Shown here in pieces: positions 9,442-16,661 of a DNA stretch of 64,000 bases (positions are counted from its first letter, which is position 1; every line of letters begins with the position of its first letter). The stretch is taken from contig JAFWDU010000007.1 in assembly GCA_017516005.1 (NCBI GenBank), forward strand, positions 21,690 to 85,689, in the 5' to 3' direction. The notes beneath the pieces were generated by a model, which was not told the origin of the DNA, searched no databases, and saw only the letters and a program-made list of their open reading frames with translations. Source of the DNA: Oscillospiraceae bacterium. Lineage in GTDB: Bacteria > Bacillota > Clostridia > Oscillospirales > Oscillospiraceae. The position numbers and the translations under genes are program-made.

Positions 9442-10157
9442 TGCCGTTCCTTCCAAATCAGTTCCGCAAGCCGGAGATCCAGCGGAGTAGTCACCTTCAG
9501 ATTCTCTTCGCTGCCGGCTGTCAGATGGACTTTCATTCCGAGTCTTTCCGCTGCCGAACAGTCATCGGTCAGCTTCCATCCATCCTGAACCGCCTGGAAC
9601 AGCGCAGCGCGGATGAAATCCATATCAAATACCTGCGGTGTCTGAACCGCAAAGAGTTCTTCCCGGTCAGGCGTTGTAATGACAACAGCATTCTTGTCCG
9701 CCTGCTTGATGGTGTCCTTTACCGGTACCGCCGGTGCTGCTGCGCCGGTGATTGCCGCTCTGTTCACCGCGTCCGTAATCACCTGCTGGGACACCAGCGG
9801 CCTGGCCGCATCATGAATCGCCGCAAGCTGCGTCCGCTTTCCTGCGGCATTCAGCCCGTTCAGGACGGACTCCGTCCGGGTCTTTCCCCCGGCGACGATT
9901 GCCGTCAGCTTTGTCAGCTCAGCATGATCGGTCAGCTTCCGGACCGGCTCCAGAAGATCCTCCCGGGTGACAATGACGATCTCCGTGATGAGGGGATTCT
10001 CCTCAAAGGCTCTTGCCGTCCGGAGTATCATGGGTTCTCCGCCCAGATCCGCCATCACCTTGTCAATGCCTTCCATGCGTCTGGCGGAGCCTGCCGCAAC
10101 CAGGACGGCGGCGCAGGTTTTGTTCTTCTCTTTTTTCTTTCCTGAAAACAGGCTCAC
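9438..10157 (-). CDS. ispD: 2-C-methyl-D-erythritol 4-phosphate cytidylyltransferase
   Basis: IspD joins CTP and methylerythritol 4-phosphate. The 239-residue protein shows the nucleotidyltransferase opening [11 protein letters not shown] (about residues 18-28), the HDAARP motif of the CTP site near 114-119 and PVPVKDT near 140. The first 12 residues are a lysine-rich extension ([12 protein letters not shown]) before the usual start of the fold. Its ATG overlaps the preceding PLP-enzyme gene, and its TGA overlaps ispF. Confidence 0.95.
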   Translation of the reverse strand: MSLFSGKKKEKNKTCAAVLVAAGSARRMEGIDKVMADLGGEPMILRTARAFEENPLITEIVIVTREDLLEPVRKLTDHAELTKLTAIVAGGKTRTESVLNGLNAAGKRTQLAAIHDAARPLVSQQVITDAVNRAAITGAAAPAVPVKDTIKQADKNAVVITTPDREELFAVQTPQVFDMDFIRAALFQAVQDGWKLTDDCSAAERLGMKVHLTAGSEENLKVTTPLDLRLAELIWKERQ

Positions 10158-11395
10158 TGGATCAGCTCCTCTGCTGCTAGCAGTATTCCCAATCTTCCTG
10201 ATTCATAGGTCAGTCCGCCCTGCACATAGGCAAGATACGGCTCGCGCATAGGCCCGTCTGCAGACAGCTCAATCGACGCGCCGTTGACGAAAGCGCCGGC
10301 TGCCATGACAACCTTGTCCGTATATCCCGGCATCTCCCAGGCTTCCGGTATCACAAAGGAGTCCACCGGAGAGGCTTTCTGGATGCCCAGGCAGAAACGA
10401 AGGAGCGCATCCCCCGAGCCGAGGGCGACCGTCTGAACAATATCCGAACGTTCCGCGTTCCAGGCGGGATGGGATTCATAGCCGAGCAGCTCCATCATTT
10501 TTGCACAGAACACCGCTGTTTTCAGTGCCTGGGCAACCGTGTGCGGCGCCGTAAAGAAGCCCTGATAAAGCAGCCGGTTCTGACCCAGTGTGGCTCCCTG
10601 TTCTCCGCCGATACCCGGTGATGTCAGTCTGGAGGCAGCCGCCTCCACCAACTCATGGCGTCCGGCGATATAACCGCCCATAGGTGCCAAACCGCCGCCT
10701 GGATTCTTGATCAGGCTGCCGGCCATCAGATCAGCCCCCACCTGGGTGGGCTCGAGCGTATCTGTAAACTCTCCGTAGCAGTTGTCCACAAAGATAACGG
10801 TTTCCGGACTTGCTTTCCGTACAGCGGCGCAAAGCGTCTGGATCTGCTGAATGGTAAGCGCCGCACGGGTTGAGTAGCCCCTGCTTCTCTGAATCAGCAC
10901 CAGTTTTGGCTTCCGTTCCGCGCATATTCTTCGGATTTCTGGTATATCCGGCTCATTTTCGGCGTTCGGATCCACCTGGGCATACCGGATGCCAAAGTCC
11001 AGAAGCGTACCCTTTGCGTCTCCGGTAATGCCGATTGCGGTCTGAAGGGTGTCATAGGGCGGTCCGAAGAGTGAGATCATCTCATCTCCCGGCCGCAGAA
11101 CGCCGAACAGCGCACAGATCAGGGTGTGGGTCCCGCTGACCATCTGGATGCGTACCAGCGCGTCTTCTGTTTCAAACACGTCCGCAAAGATCCGGTCAAG
11201 GGTATCTCTTCCCCGGTCACCGCTTCCGTAACCGGTTGAGCCAAAGAACAGGGCCTCGGCAACCCGGTTTTTCTGAAAAGCGGCAAGTACTTTCTCCGTA
11301 TTGATCTGCGCAGTCTCATCGATCTTCCGAAGGACCGGTTCAATTGATTGATCCGCCTCCCTTGCCAGGGCGCGGACTCGATCCGATAGTATCAT
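10154..11395 (-). CDS. Methionine gamma-lyase family (aluminium-resistance type) PLP enzyme
   Basis: A 413-residue fold-type I PLP enzyme of the Met_gamma_lyase/YnbB family, often annotated as aluminium resistance protein. The PLP lysine is Lys230 in SLIKNPGGGLAP, and the family landmarks FGSTGYGSGDRGRDTL (residues 51-66) and SGTHTL (88-93) are present. Its physiological substrate is not established; a C-S lyase reaction is likely from the fold. It sits between murD and ispD with an 11-base gap to murD and a four-base overlap with ispD. Confidence 0.9.
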   Translation of the reverse strand: MILSDRVRALAREADQSIEPVLRKIDETAQINTEKVLAAFQKNRVAEALFFGSTGYGSGDRGRDTLDRIFADVFETEDALVRIQMVSGTHTLICALFGVLRPGDEMISLFGPPYDTLQTAIGITGDAKGTLLDFGIRYAQVDPNAENEPDIPEIRRICAERKPKLVLIQRSRGYSTRAALTIQQIQTLCAAVRKASPETVIFVDNCYGEFTDTLEPTQVGADLMAGSLIKNPGGGLAPMGGYIAGRHELVEAAASRLTSPGIGGEQGATLGQNRLLYQGFFTAPHTVAQALKTAVFCAKMMELLGYESHPAWNAERSDIVQTVALGSGDALLRFCLGIQKASPVDSFVIPEAWEMPGYTDKVVMAAGAFVNGASIELSADGPMREPYLAYVQGGLTYESGRLGILLAAEELIQ

Positions 11396-11405
11396 TTTCT
11401 ATTCC

Positions 11406-12755
11406 TCACAGGCTGTTTACAATAGCTTTAAATGCCGCGCCGCGCACCATGAAGTTTTTAAACTGATCAAAAGATGCGCTGGCAGGCGAAAGAATCACCA
11501 CATCTCCGGGCTGAGCGGCTGATGCGGCAGCCCGCACTGCGGCGTCCAGCGCCGAATACTCCTCAATCTCCGGCTGCCCGGGCGCGTAATCCGGCGCCGC
11601 GGTCGTTGCTTCCCGGATCTTCTGTGCGGTAGCGCCGCAGAGAATCAGGCGTTTGACATGTGCCGTGATTTCCGGTCCGAGCACGTCATAGGGGATGTGC
11701 TTGTCATAGCCTCCCGCAATCAGGATTACTTTCTGATCAAAGCTTCGCAGGCCTGCGATAGTCCGGCTGGGCGAAGATGCAATGGAATCGTTGTAATAGC
11801 GTACTCCGTTCCGTTCCCGCACCAGCTCGATCCGGTGCTCCACGCCCCCGAAAGAAGCCGCCACAGCCCGGATCTGTTCGTCCGATACAAAGTCAGATAC
11901 GGCAAGAATTGCCGCCATATAATTCTCGTAGTTGTGTACACCGGGAAGCAGGATGTCGGTATGGGGAAGCAGTACTTCCTCTCCACGCCGGATCGCGCTG
12001 CCGTCGTCCCAGAGATCTGCTCGCTCTCTGCGGGAGAACCAGCGCACCTTTCCTTTCGCCTCCGGTTCAAAGCTTCTTGTGATTTCATTGTCCCGATTCA
12101 GAACGAGGACATTCTCGCGGTTCTGATATCGGAAAATGTTCTTCTTCGCATCCACGTATTCCTGCATATCCTTATGGATGTCCAGATGGTTCGGCGCAAG
12201 ATTGGTAACAACAGCGATCTCCGGACTGCGGCGCATGGTCATCAGCTGGAAGGAGGAAAGCTCCAGTACTGCGAAGTCCTCCGGTCTCATTTCATCCGCC
12301 TGATCCAGGAGCGGTGTGCCGATGTTTCCTCCCACATGGACACGATATCCCGCCTGCTTCAGCAGTTCTGAAATCAGGGTTGTCGTCGTTGTTTTGCCGT
12401 CAGAGCCCGTAACCGCAATGATCCGGCAGGGGCAGACTTCAAAAAAAGCCTCCATTTCGGAGGTAATGATTGCGCCGCTTTCCCGAAGAGCCTGAAGCGC
12501 CGGCTGATCCGGGTGCATTCCCGGCGTCCGGAAAACCACATCGGCGGACAGATTGTCCAGGTAGTGTTCTCCCAGCTGAAGCTTGACACCCACCTTCTCA
12601 TATTCACGCAGTTCCGGTGTGTCCGCCTTGTCACAGGCGGTTATGTCCAGTCCTCTCGCGAGGAGCAGATCCAGCAGAGGGCGGTTGCTGACGCCCATTC
12701 CGATGACCAGAATGCGTTTGCCAACAAGGGAATCCAGATATTCCTTTAAATTCAT
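11406..12755 (-). CDS. murD: UDP-N-acetylmuramoylalanine--D-glutamate ligase
   Basis: MurD adds D-glutamate to UDP-MurNAc-L-Ala in the cytoplasm during peptidoglycan synthesis. The Mur ligase ATP loop is TGSDGKTTTT (near residue 119) and the Rossmann N-terminus reads ILVIGMGVSNRPLL. Three in-frame ATGs exist (12776, 12764, 12755); the last gives the normal N-terminus MNLKEYL and is preceded by AGGATGAAGG, so I use it, 449 residues. The coding start is only about 28 bases from the 3' end of RNase P RNA, so murD appears to be expressed on the rnpB transcript. Confidence 0.95.
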   Translation of the reverse strand: MNLKEYLDSLVGKRILVIGMGVSNRPLLDLLLARGLDITACDKADTPELREYEKVGVKLQLGEHYLDNLSADVVFRTPGMHPDQPALQALRESGAIITSEMEAFFEVCPCRIIAVTGSDGKTTTTTLISELLKQAGYRVHVGGNIGTPLLDQADEMRPEDFAVLELSSFQLMTMRRSPEIAVVTNLAPNHLDIHKDMQEYVDAKKNIFRYQNRENVLVLNRDNEITRSFEPEAKGKVRWFSRRERADLWDDGSAIRRGEEVLLPHTDILLPGVHNYENYMAAILAVSDFVSDEQIRAVAASFGGVEHRIELVRERNGVRYYNDSIASSPSRTIAGLRSFDQKVILIAGGYDKHIPYDVLGPEITAHVKRLILCGATAQKIREATTAAPDYAPGQPEIEEYSALDAAVRAAASAAQPGDVVILSPASASFDQFKNFMVRGAAFKAIVNSL

Positions 12756-12782
12756 AGCCTTCATCCTAACATTCAAAAGGTT

Positions 12783-13125
12783 GCGACCGGGTCTGTAAGC
12801 CGGGTTCTGTAATCGACAGCCATCTATCTAGGCGCAGCGTTGCCGCTGCGCTCAAGCCACCTCCGGGACAGCCGGGCCGGCCTAATGTCCCTTATGCGGT
12901 GTTGCTCCGGATAGAGTTTACAGCATCGGACGCTTCCACGCCGATGGGTGAGCTCTTACCTCGCCTTTCCACCCTTACCTTCCAAAGGAAGGCGGTATCT
13001 CTCTGTTGCACTTTTCCTGAAGTCGCCTTCGGCGGGCGTTACCCGTTATCCTTGCCCTGTGGAGCCCGGACTTTCCTCACTGCTTCCCTTTCGATTCCGC
13101 AGCGCGGCTGTCCGACCCGGTCGCG
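12783..13125 (-). ncRNA. rnpB: RNase P RNA
   Basis: The catalytic RNA of tRNA 5' maturation. On the minus strand the 5' part carries the P4 block GAGGAAAGTCCGGGCTCC, the middle has the conserved ACAGAGAGATACCGCC-like region, and the 3' part has AGATAGATGGCTGTC and ACAGAACCCGGCTTA. Its ends pair perfectly: GCGACCGGGTC at 13124-13114 with GACCCGGTCGC at 12793-12783, the P1 helix. Overall shape resembles the ancestral class A. A consensus promoter lies just upstream. No terminator is seen after P1, only four T residues, before the murD start. Confidence 0.96.
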
Positions 13126-13131
13126 ACCACT

Positions 13132-13160
13132 ATTGTACCAATCCGGAAAAGCAAAGTCAA
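13132..13160 (-). promoter_or_regulatory. Promoter of rnpB
   Basis: TTGACT (13160-13155) and TACAAT (13137-13132) with a 17-base spacer on the minus strand. The predicted start near 13125 matches the outer end of the RNase P P1 helix. Confidence 0.88.
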
Positions 13161-13290
13161 ACAAAAGCAGCAGTTATTCCCCTGCCACTGAACTTCGCAG
13201 CATTGCTTTCAGACATTTTGCGAAGAAACAAATTCTGCTTTCAGTATGGCATGTCAGAACCTTTTCACTCTGAACAGCGTGTGAAGTTTG

Positions 13291-13353
13291 AAAAATAAAA
13301 CAAGATGCATACAGCCCGGTCACCGTACCGATTGCCAAGGCTGCATGCATCTT
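13291..13353 (-). terminator. Terminator of the 13466-14524 lipoprotein gene
   Basis: A 15-base stem (13353-13339 with 13316-13302) pairs completely on the minus strand with one G-U pair, whereas the plus strand would carry a mismatch. It is followed on the minus strand by TGTTTTATTTTT. The 13160-13466 interval otherwise holds only the rnpB promoter and nothing else I recognise. Confidence 0.85.
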
Positions 13354-13465
13354 TTACGAACGATTTCTCGATCTGAGTATTATATCTTATGTTCGCTGTG
13401 ATGTCTCTCTTCCATTCTCGCTCTTCATCATCCGGAACATTTTTTGCTGCCGTTATTTACTGATT

Positions 13466-14524
13466 CTATTCATGATAAGCCGATAACGGAGGACCCCATT
13501 GCAGTTCAACCGGCAGTCCTTTGACAAGATCCCAAACCTGTGGTGCATACTCTGCTGCGCCGTGCAGATCGATGAAAACCCGGTTTTTTATTTCATCCAC
13601 ACCGATACCGTTGAGTGCATCACACGGCAGGCTTTCCATCAGTGCCTCCACAAGCAGTTCCAGTGCTTTCTTTGTGTATTGGCATGGCTGAATCACCGGT
13701 TCATAGGCATCAAACAGAGCCAACAAATCCTCTTTGCGCTCCATGTCTGAAAGAAGAATGACCAACTGCTCTCCATTCAGATATGCTCCACCGAGCAGGT
13801 CCTCCAGACCGGTCTGATCGGCCCTCAACGCCGGTAGAAAGGATCGGTATGCATTCAATGCCTCTTCCTGCGACTCCGGCGCAACGGGCCATGTACTTCT
13901 CAAAAACAGAAAGGAATCCGGATAATAAACGCCGTCTGTTTGCTCAAAAGACATGGAATGAAGTTCAGAGTCTGATGTTTTGATGCGTGTGCGCTGCACG
14001 CTTACTCTGGATGCCGCTTCTGCTGTAACGGCAATCTCATCGTTGTAGCGAAAGTATTCCATACCTCCGGCAAAATAATAGGTATCCTCAATGGCGAACC
14101 ATTCGGGCTCCTGAAAATCCGACAGCGGGTGGCCAAGCCGCAGCTGCAGCAGATCTGAAAGAGTCTGCTTCGTCACGCAGCGCAGAATATCCGGAGCAGC
14201 ATACCCGGTGGTCTGTTCATAAACCTTCCGTTCCTGAGATGTCGCATCATGCGCGATACCACGCCCATCCGCAAAGGAATAGTCAAGCCGCAAGTCCGTA
14301 ACCCGATCAAACGGCATTCCAAGCATCAGCGCGTGATAGAACGGATCTCTGTACCAGTTCCCCTCCAATGATGTCAGAGGTTCTGAAGACCGCGTTCCAC
14401 AGCCCGGCAGAAGCGCCAGCAGTGCGATCAGCAGGAGGCATCGTACGCTTTTGACGTGCAAACAATTCTTCTTTGTATTCTCTCTTCTCCAGAACCGCAT
14501 CACTGGTTTCTTTCCTATCCGCAT
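13466..14524 (-). CDS. Predicted lipoprotein of unknown function
   Basis: A 352-residue protein I do not recognise. It begins with a basic stretch, a hydrophobic core (LLLIALLALL, about residues 30-39) and the lipobox LPGC, so the mature form should be lipid-anchored at Cys42 outside the cell. No catalytic motif stands out. The start has GAGGGGAT seven bases upstream, and a TATAAT box lies at 14562-14557 with no good -35. It has its own terminator, so it is a single-gene unit. It could be a substrate-binding or envelope protein; the sequence does not decide. Confidence 0.75.
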   Translation of the reverse strand: MRIGKKPVMRFWRRENTKKNCLHVKSVRCLLLIALLALLPGCGTRSSEPLTSLEGNWYRDPFYHALMLGMPFDRVTDLRLDYSFADGRGIAHDATSQERKVYEQTTGYAAPDILRCVTKQTLSDLLQLRLGHPLSDFQEPEWFAIEDTYYFAGGMEYFRYNDEIAVTAEAASRVSVQRTRIKTSDSELHSMSFEQTDGVYYPDSFLFLRSTWPVAPESQEEALNAYRSFLPALRADQTGLEDLLGGAYLNGEQLVILLSDMERKEDLLALFDAYEPVIQPCQYTKKALELLVEALMESLPCDALNGIGVDEIKNRVFIDLHGAAEYAPQVWDLVKGLPVELQWGPPLSAYHE

Positions 14525-14743
14525 CTGTTATCCCCTCTTTTCCTGATCCCTTTCATATTATAAGACGAAAAGGAGTGCCGAAACGCAACAGGAAAGCGAA
14601 AAATACTGATTTCTGGATGGGAGGATTGTCAGAGGAGCGCCCGCTTCTTTGGATTCTCAGCCCATAATCGAAGGCATGCATGCGCGGCAAAATCAGACTC
14701 GTTTACATTCGTATCTCAGTGGCGATTCCGGGCTATTTCCTGA

Positions 14744-14768
14744 CCGGTATCGGAAGTCACGATACCGG
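14744..14768 (-). other. Hairpin overlapping the stop of the isomerase gene
   Basis: CCGGTATCG at 14744-14752 pairs perfectly with CGATACCGG at 14760-14768, spanning the stop codon of the sugar isomerase gene. There is no T tract on either side, so it is not a textbook terminator; it may protect the 3' end. The 14569-14743 interval holds nothing else that I recognise. Confidence 0.5.
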
Positions 14769-15707
14769 CTCAAACAGCATCACTTCCTGCAGGAACTGGA
14801 TTGCCTTTTCCAGTCCCTCCTTTGATGTCATCAGTCCGTCTTCGTGTTCGATGGAAATCGGTCCGTCATAACCTGCCATCCGCAGTGATATCATGATATC
14901 CTTCCACACTTTTGCGTCATGTCCGTACCCAACCGTGCGGAATACCCACGCGCGCTTTGAGGGATCATCGAAGGGTTTCCAGTCCAGCACGCCATTTCTG
15001 GCAGTATTCAGGGCATCCAAAGCGGTGTCTTTGGCATGGAAGAAATGGATCGCCTCTCCAAGATAACGGATTACCTGCATAAGATCCATCCCCTGCCAGA
15101 ACAGATGACTCGGATCCAGATTGGCGCCGATAACCGGACCGGCAGCGCCGCGAAGCTTCAGCAATGTCTCGGGATTATAAACACAGAAGCCGGGGTGCAT
15201 TTCCAGCGCGATCCGATCAACGCCGTGCGACTGGGCAAATTCCGCCGTTCTGCTCCAGTATGGGATCAGAACCTCATTCCACTGATAATCAAGGGTCTGC
15301 GTAAACTCCGGCGGCCAGGGGTAGACAACCCAGTTCGGCTGCCGGTCCACTGGGCTTCCGCCGGGGCAGCCGGAAAAGCCCACGACACGCCGGACTTCCA
15401 GTTGCTCTGCCAGGAATACCGCCTGCTCAAACTGCCTGTGAAACTCTGCAGCGGTATCCGGATCCGGATGCACCGGGTTTCCGTGGCAGGACAGCGCGCT
15501 GATTTTCAGTCCGTAATCCGCAAACGCAGATTTGAACTCTTTCAGCGCAGATGCATCCTTCAGCAGCAGATCCGGATCGCAGTGATCTTTTCCGGGGTAG
15601 CCGCCGCATCCGATCTCAATCTCCTGAACCCCGCGCTGGGAGAAAAACTCCAGCGCCTGGCGAAGGGGGAGATGTCCAAGGGAATTAGAAAGAACAGATA
15701 GTTTCAT
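14757..15707 (-). CDS. Sugar phosphate isomerase/epimerase (xylose isomerase-like TIM barrel)
   Basis: A 316-residue AP_endonuc_2/xylose isomerase-like TIM-barrel protein. Features include EIGCGGYP (first strand), ALSCHGNPVH, an EMHPGFCVYNPE segment supplying metal ligands, GANLDPSHLFWQG, HAKDT, and ISIEHED near the C-terminus. Relatives isomerise or epimerise keto-sugars, or act on inositol derivatives, using a divalent metal. The substrate is not predictable. The start is uncertain: ATG at 15707 gives the usual MKLSVLSNSL opening but has no clear ribosome site; a GTG at 15734 is also open. Confidence 0.85.
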   Translation of the reverse strand: MKLSVLSNSLGHLPLRQALEFFSQRGVQEIEIGCGGYPGKDHCDPDLLLKDASALKEFKSAFADYGLKISALSCHGNPVHPDPDTAAEFHRQFEQAVFLAEQLEVRRVVGFSGCPGGSPVDRQPNWVVYPWPPEFTQTLDYQWNEVLIPYWSRTAEFAQSHGVDRIALEMHPGFCVYNPETLLKLRGAAGPVIGANLDPSHLFWQGMDLMQVIRYLGEAIHFFHAKDTALDALNTARNGVLDWKPFDDPSKRAWVFRTVGYGHDAKVWKDIMISLRMAGYDGPISIEHEDGLMTSKEGLEKAIQFLQEVMLFEPVS

Positions 15708-15818
15708 ATCATTGACTGCAGAAAACAAAGACACCGCGATAAACGGGACTATGTTTCTGTCTCTCCTTTCCAGGAAGGTGTTTCAGCCTGCACATAGGAT
15801 CTGTCTGACTGTCAGGTA

Positions 15819-16262
15819 TCATAAAGGAAACACATACACACGCACAAAGCGTCTTCCCCTTTCGAACATATCGCTGTCTGCGGGAACTTCCAGGACGTGT
15901 GTGAAAGTGCCGCCTGCCCATTCGCAGGTTTTTGCCGATGCCTGATTCTCCGGATCGCAGGTGATTCGGAGTTCTGTCATGCCATGACGTTTCGCCAGAG
16001 ATTTCAAAAGAATCACCGCTCTGCCAGCGTAATGATTCCCGCGAAAAGGGGGAAATACCGTATAGCCGATATTTCCCCCGATCGCTATTCTTCTGCTGCT
16101 TCCAATCCGGAGATCACAGGTGCCAACCCGTTCGCCGGACCGCAGAACGATGTCAAAATAATACGCAGGTGCCAGGTCCTGTTCCGGCTTTGCCTGCGCC
16201 GTTCCGGTCCGCTTCAGAAGCAGAACATCATCCTGCAGATCGGAGGTGTCCAGAAAAGTCAC
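15819..16262 (-). CDS. GNAT family N-acetyltransferase
   Basis: A 147-residue acetyltransferase of the GNAT fold. The acetyl-CoA loop is seen in PPFRGNHYAGRAVILLKSLA (about residues 88-107), preceded by NIGYTVFP and followed by ELRITCDPENQAS, the typical beta4-alpha3-beta5 order. The acceptor is unknown. Its ATG overlaps the stop of the upstream Dabb gene by four bases, so the two are co-translated. Confidence 0.87.
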   Translation of the reverse strand: MTFLDTSDLQDDVLLLKRTGTAQAKPEQDLAPAYYFDIVLRSGERVGTCDLRIGSSRRIAIGGNIGYTVFPPFRGNHYAGRAVILLKSLAKRHGMTELRITCDPENQASAKTCEWAGGTFTHVLEVPADSDMFERGRRFVRVYVFPL

Positions 16263-16546
16263 GCTGTCTCGTAGTCTGCACAGACGCGCTCCACCGCGTA
16301 GCTGTGTACGATTTCCTTCGCTGCCACATGCATTGGATGCGTCTGATATGCTTTCTCCGCAGCCGCGTCATCAAATACGGAATCCAGTACCAGATCCCAT
16401 TCACCCTGATAGGTGCGGCGGACCTGAATGGACTGCAGGCCGGGCACGTGTCCGGCAAGTCCCTCCAGCGCGGCGCGGATTTCCTCCGATGCAGCTGCTT
16501 TATCGCAGTCGGCTTTCAGCTTCCAGAATATCATGTGCTTTACCAT
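16259..16546 (-). CDS. Dabb (stress-responsive A/B barrel) family protein
   Basis: A 95-residue ferredoxin-like alpha/beta barrel protein starting MVKHMIFWKLK, typical of the Dabb family, with the HPMHVAAKE segment late in the fold. Members are small dimeric proteins; some are enzymes in polyketide or stress pathways, many are uncharacterised. The ATG at 16546 follows GGAGGAAACAGAT, a strong ribosome site; the longer in-frame opening upstream crosses a hairpin and is rejected. It overlaps the GNAT gene and forms a small unit with it and perhaps the isomerase. Confidence 0.85.
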   Translation of the reverse strand: MVKHMIFWKLKADCDKAAASEEIRAALEGLAGHVPGLQSIQVRRTYQGEWDLVLDSVFDDAAAEKAYQTHPMHVAAKEIVHSYAVERVCADYETA

Positions 16547-16616
16547 ATCTGTTTCCTCCTGACTTATATGCTCATTCTCTTTTCGGTTATGGCCGCCAAT
16601 CGGCCAAATGGAGATC

Positions 16617-16646
16617 GCAGCCAGAGACACTTCTGTCTCTGGCTGC
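16617..16646 (-). terminator. Hairpin after ispH-rpsA
   Basis: A perfect 12-base stem, GCAGCCAGAGAC at 16617-16628 with GTCTCTGGCTGC at 16635-16646, 15 bases past the stop of ispH-rpsA. The minus-side tail (GATCTCCATTT) is only weakly T-rich, so it may be a leaky terminator or an RNA end stabiliser. Confidence 0.6.
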
Positions 16647-16661
16647 GTTATCAGTGCTTTA

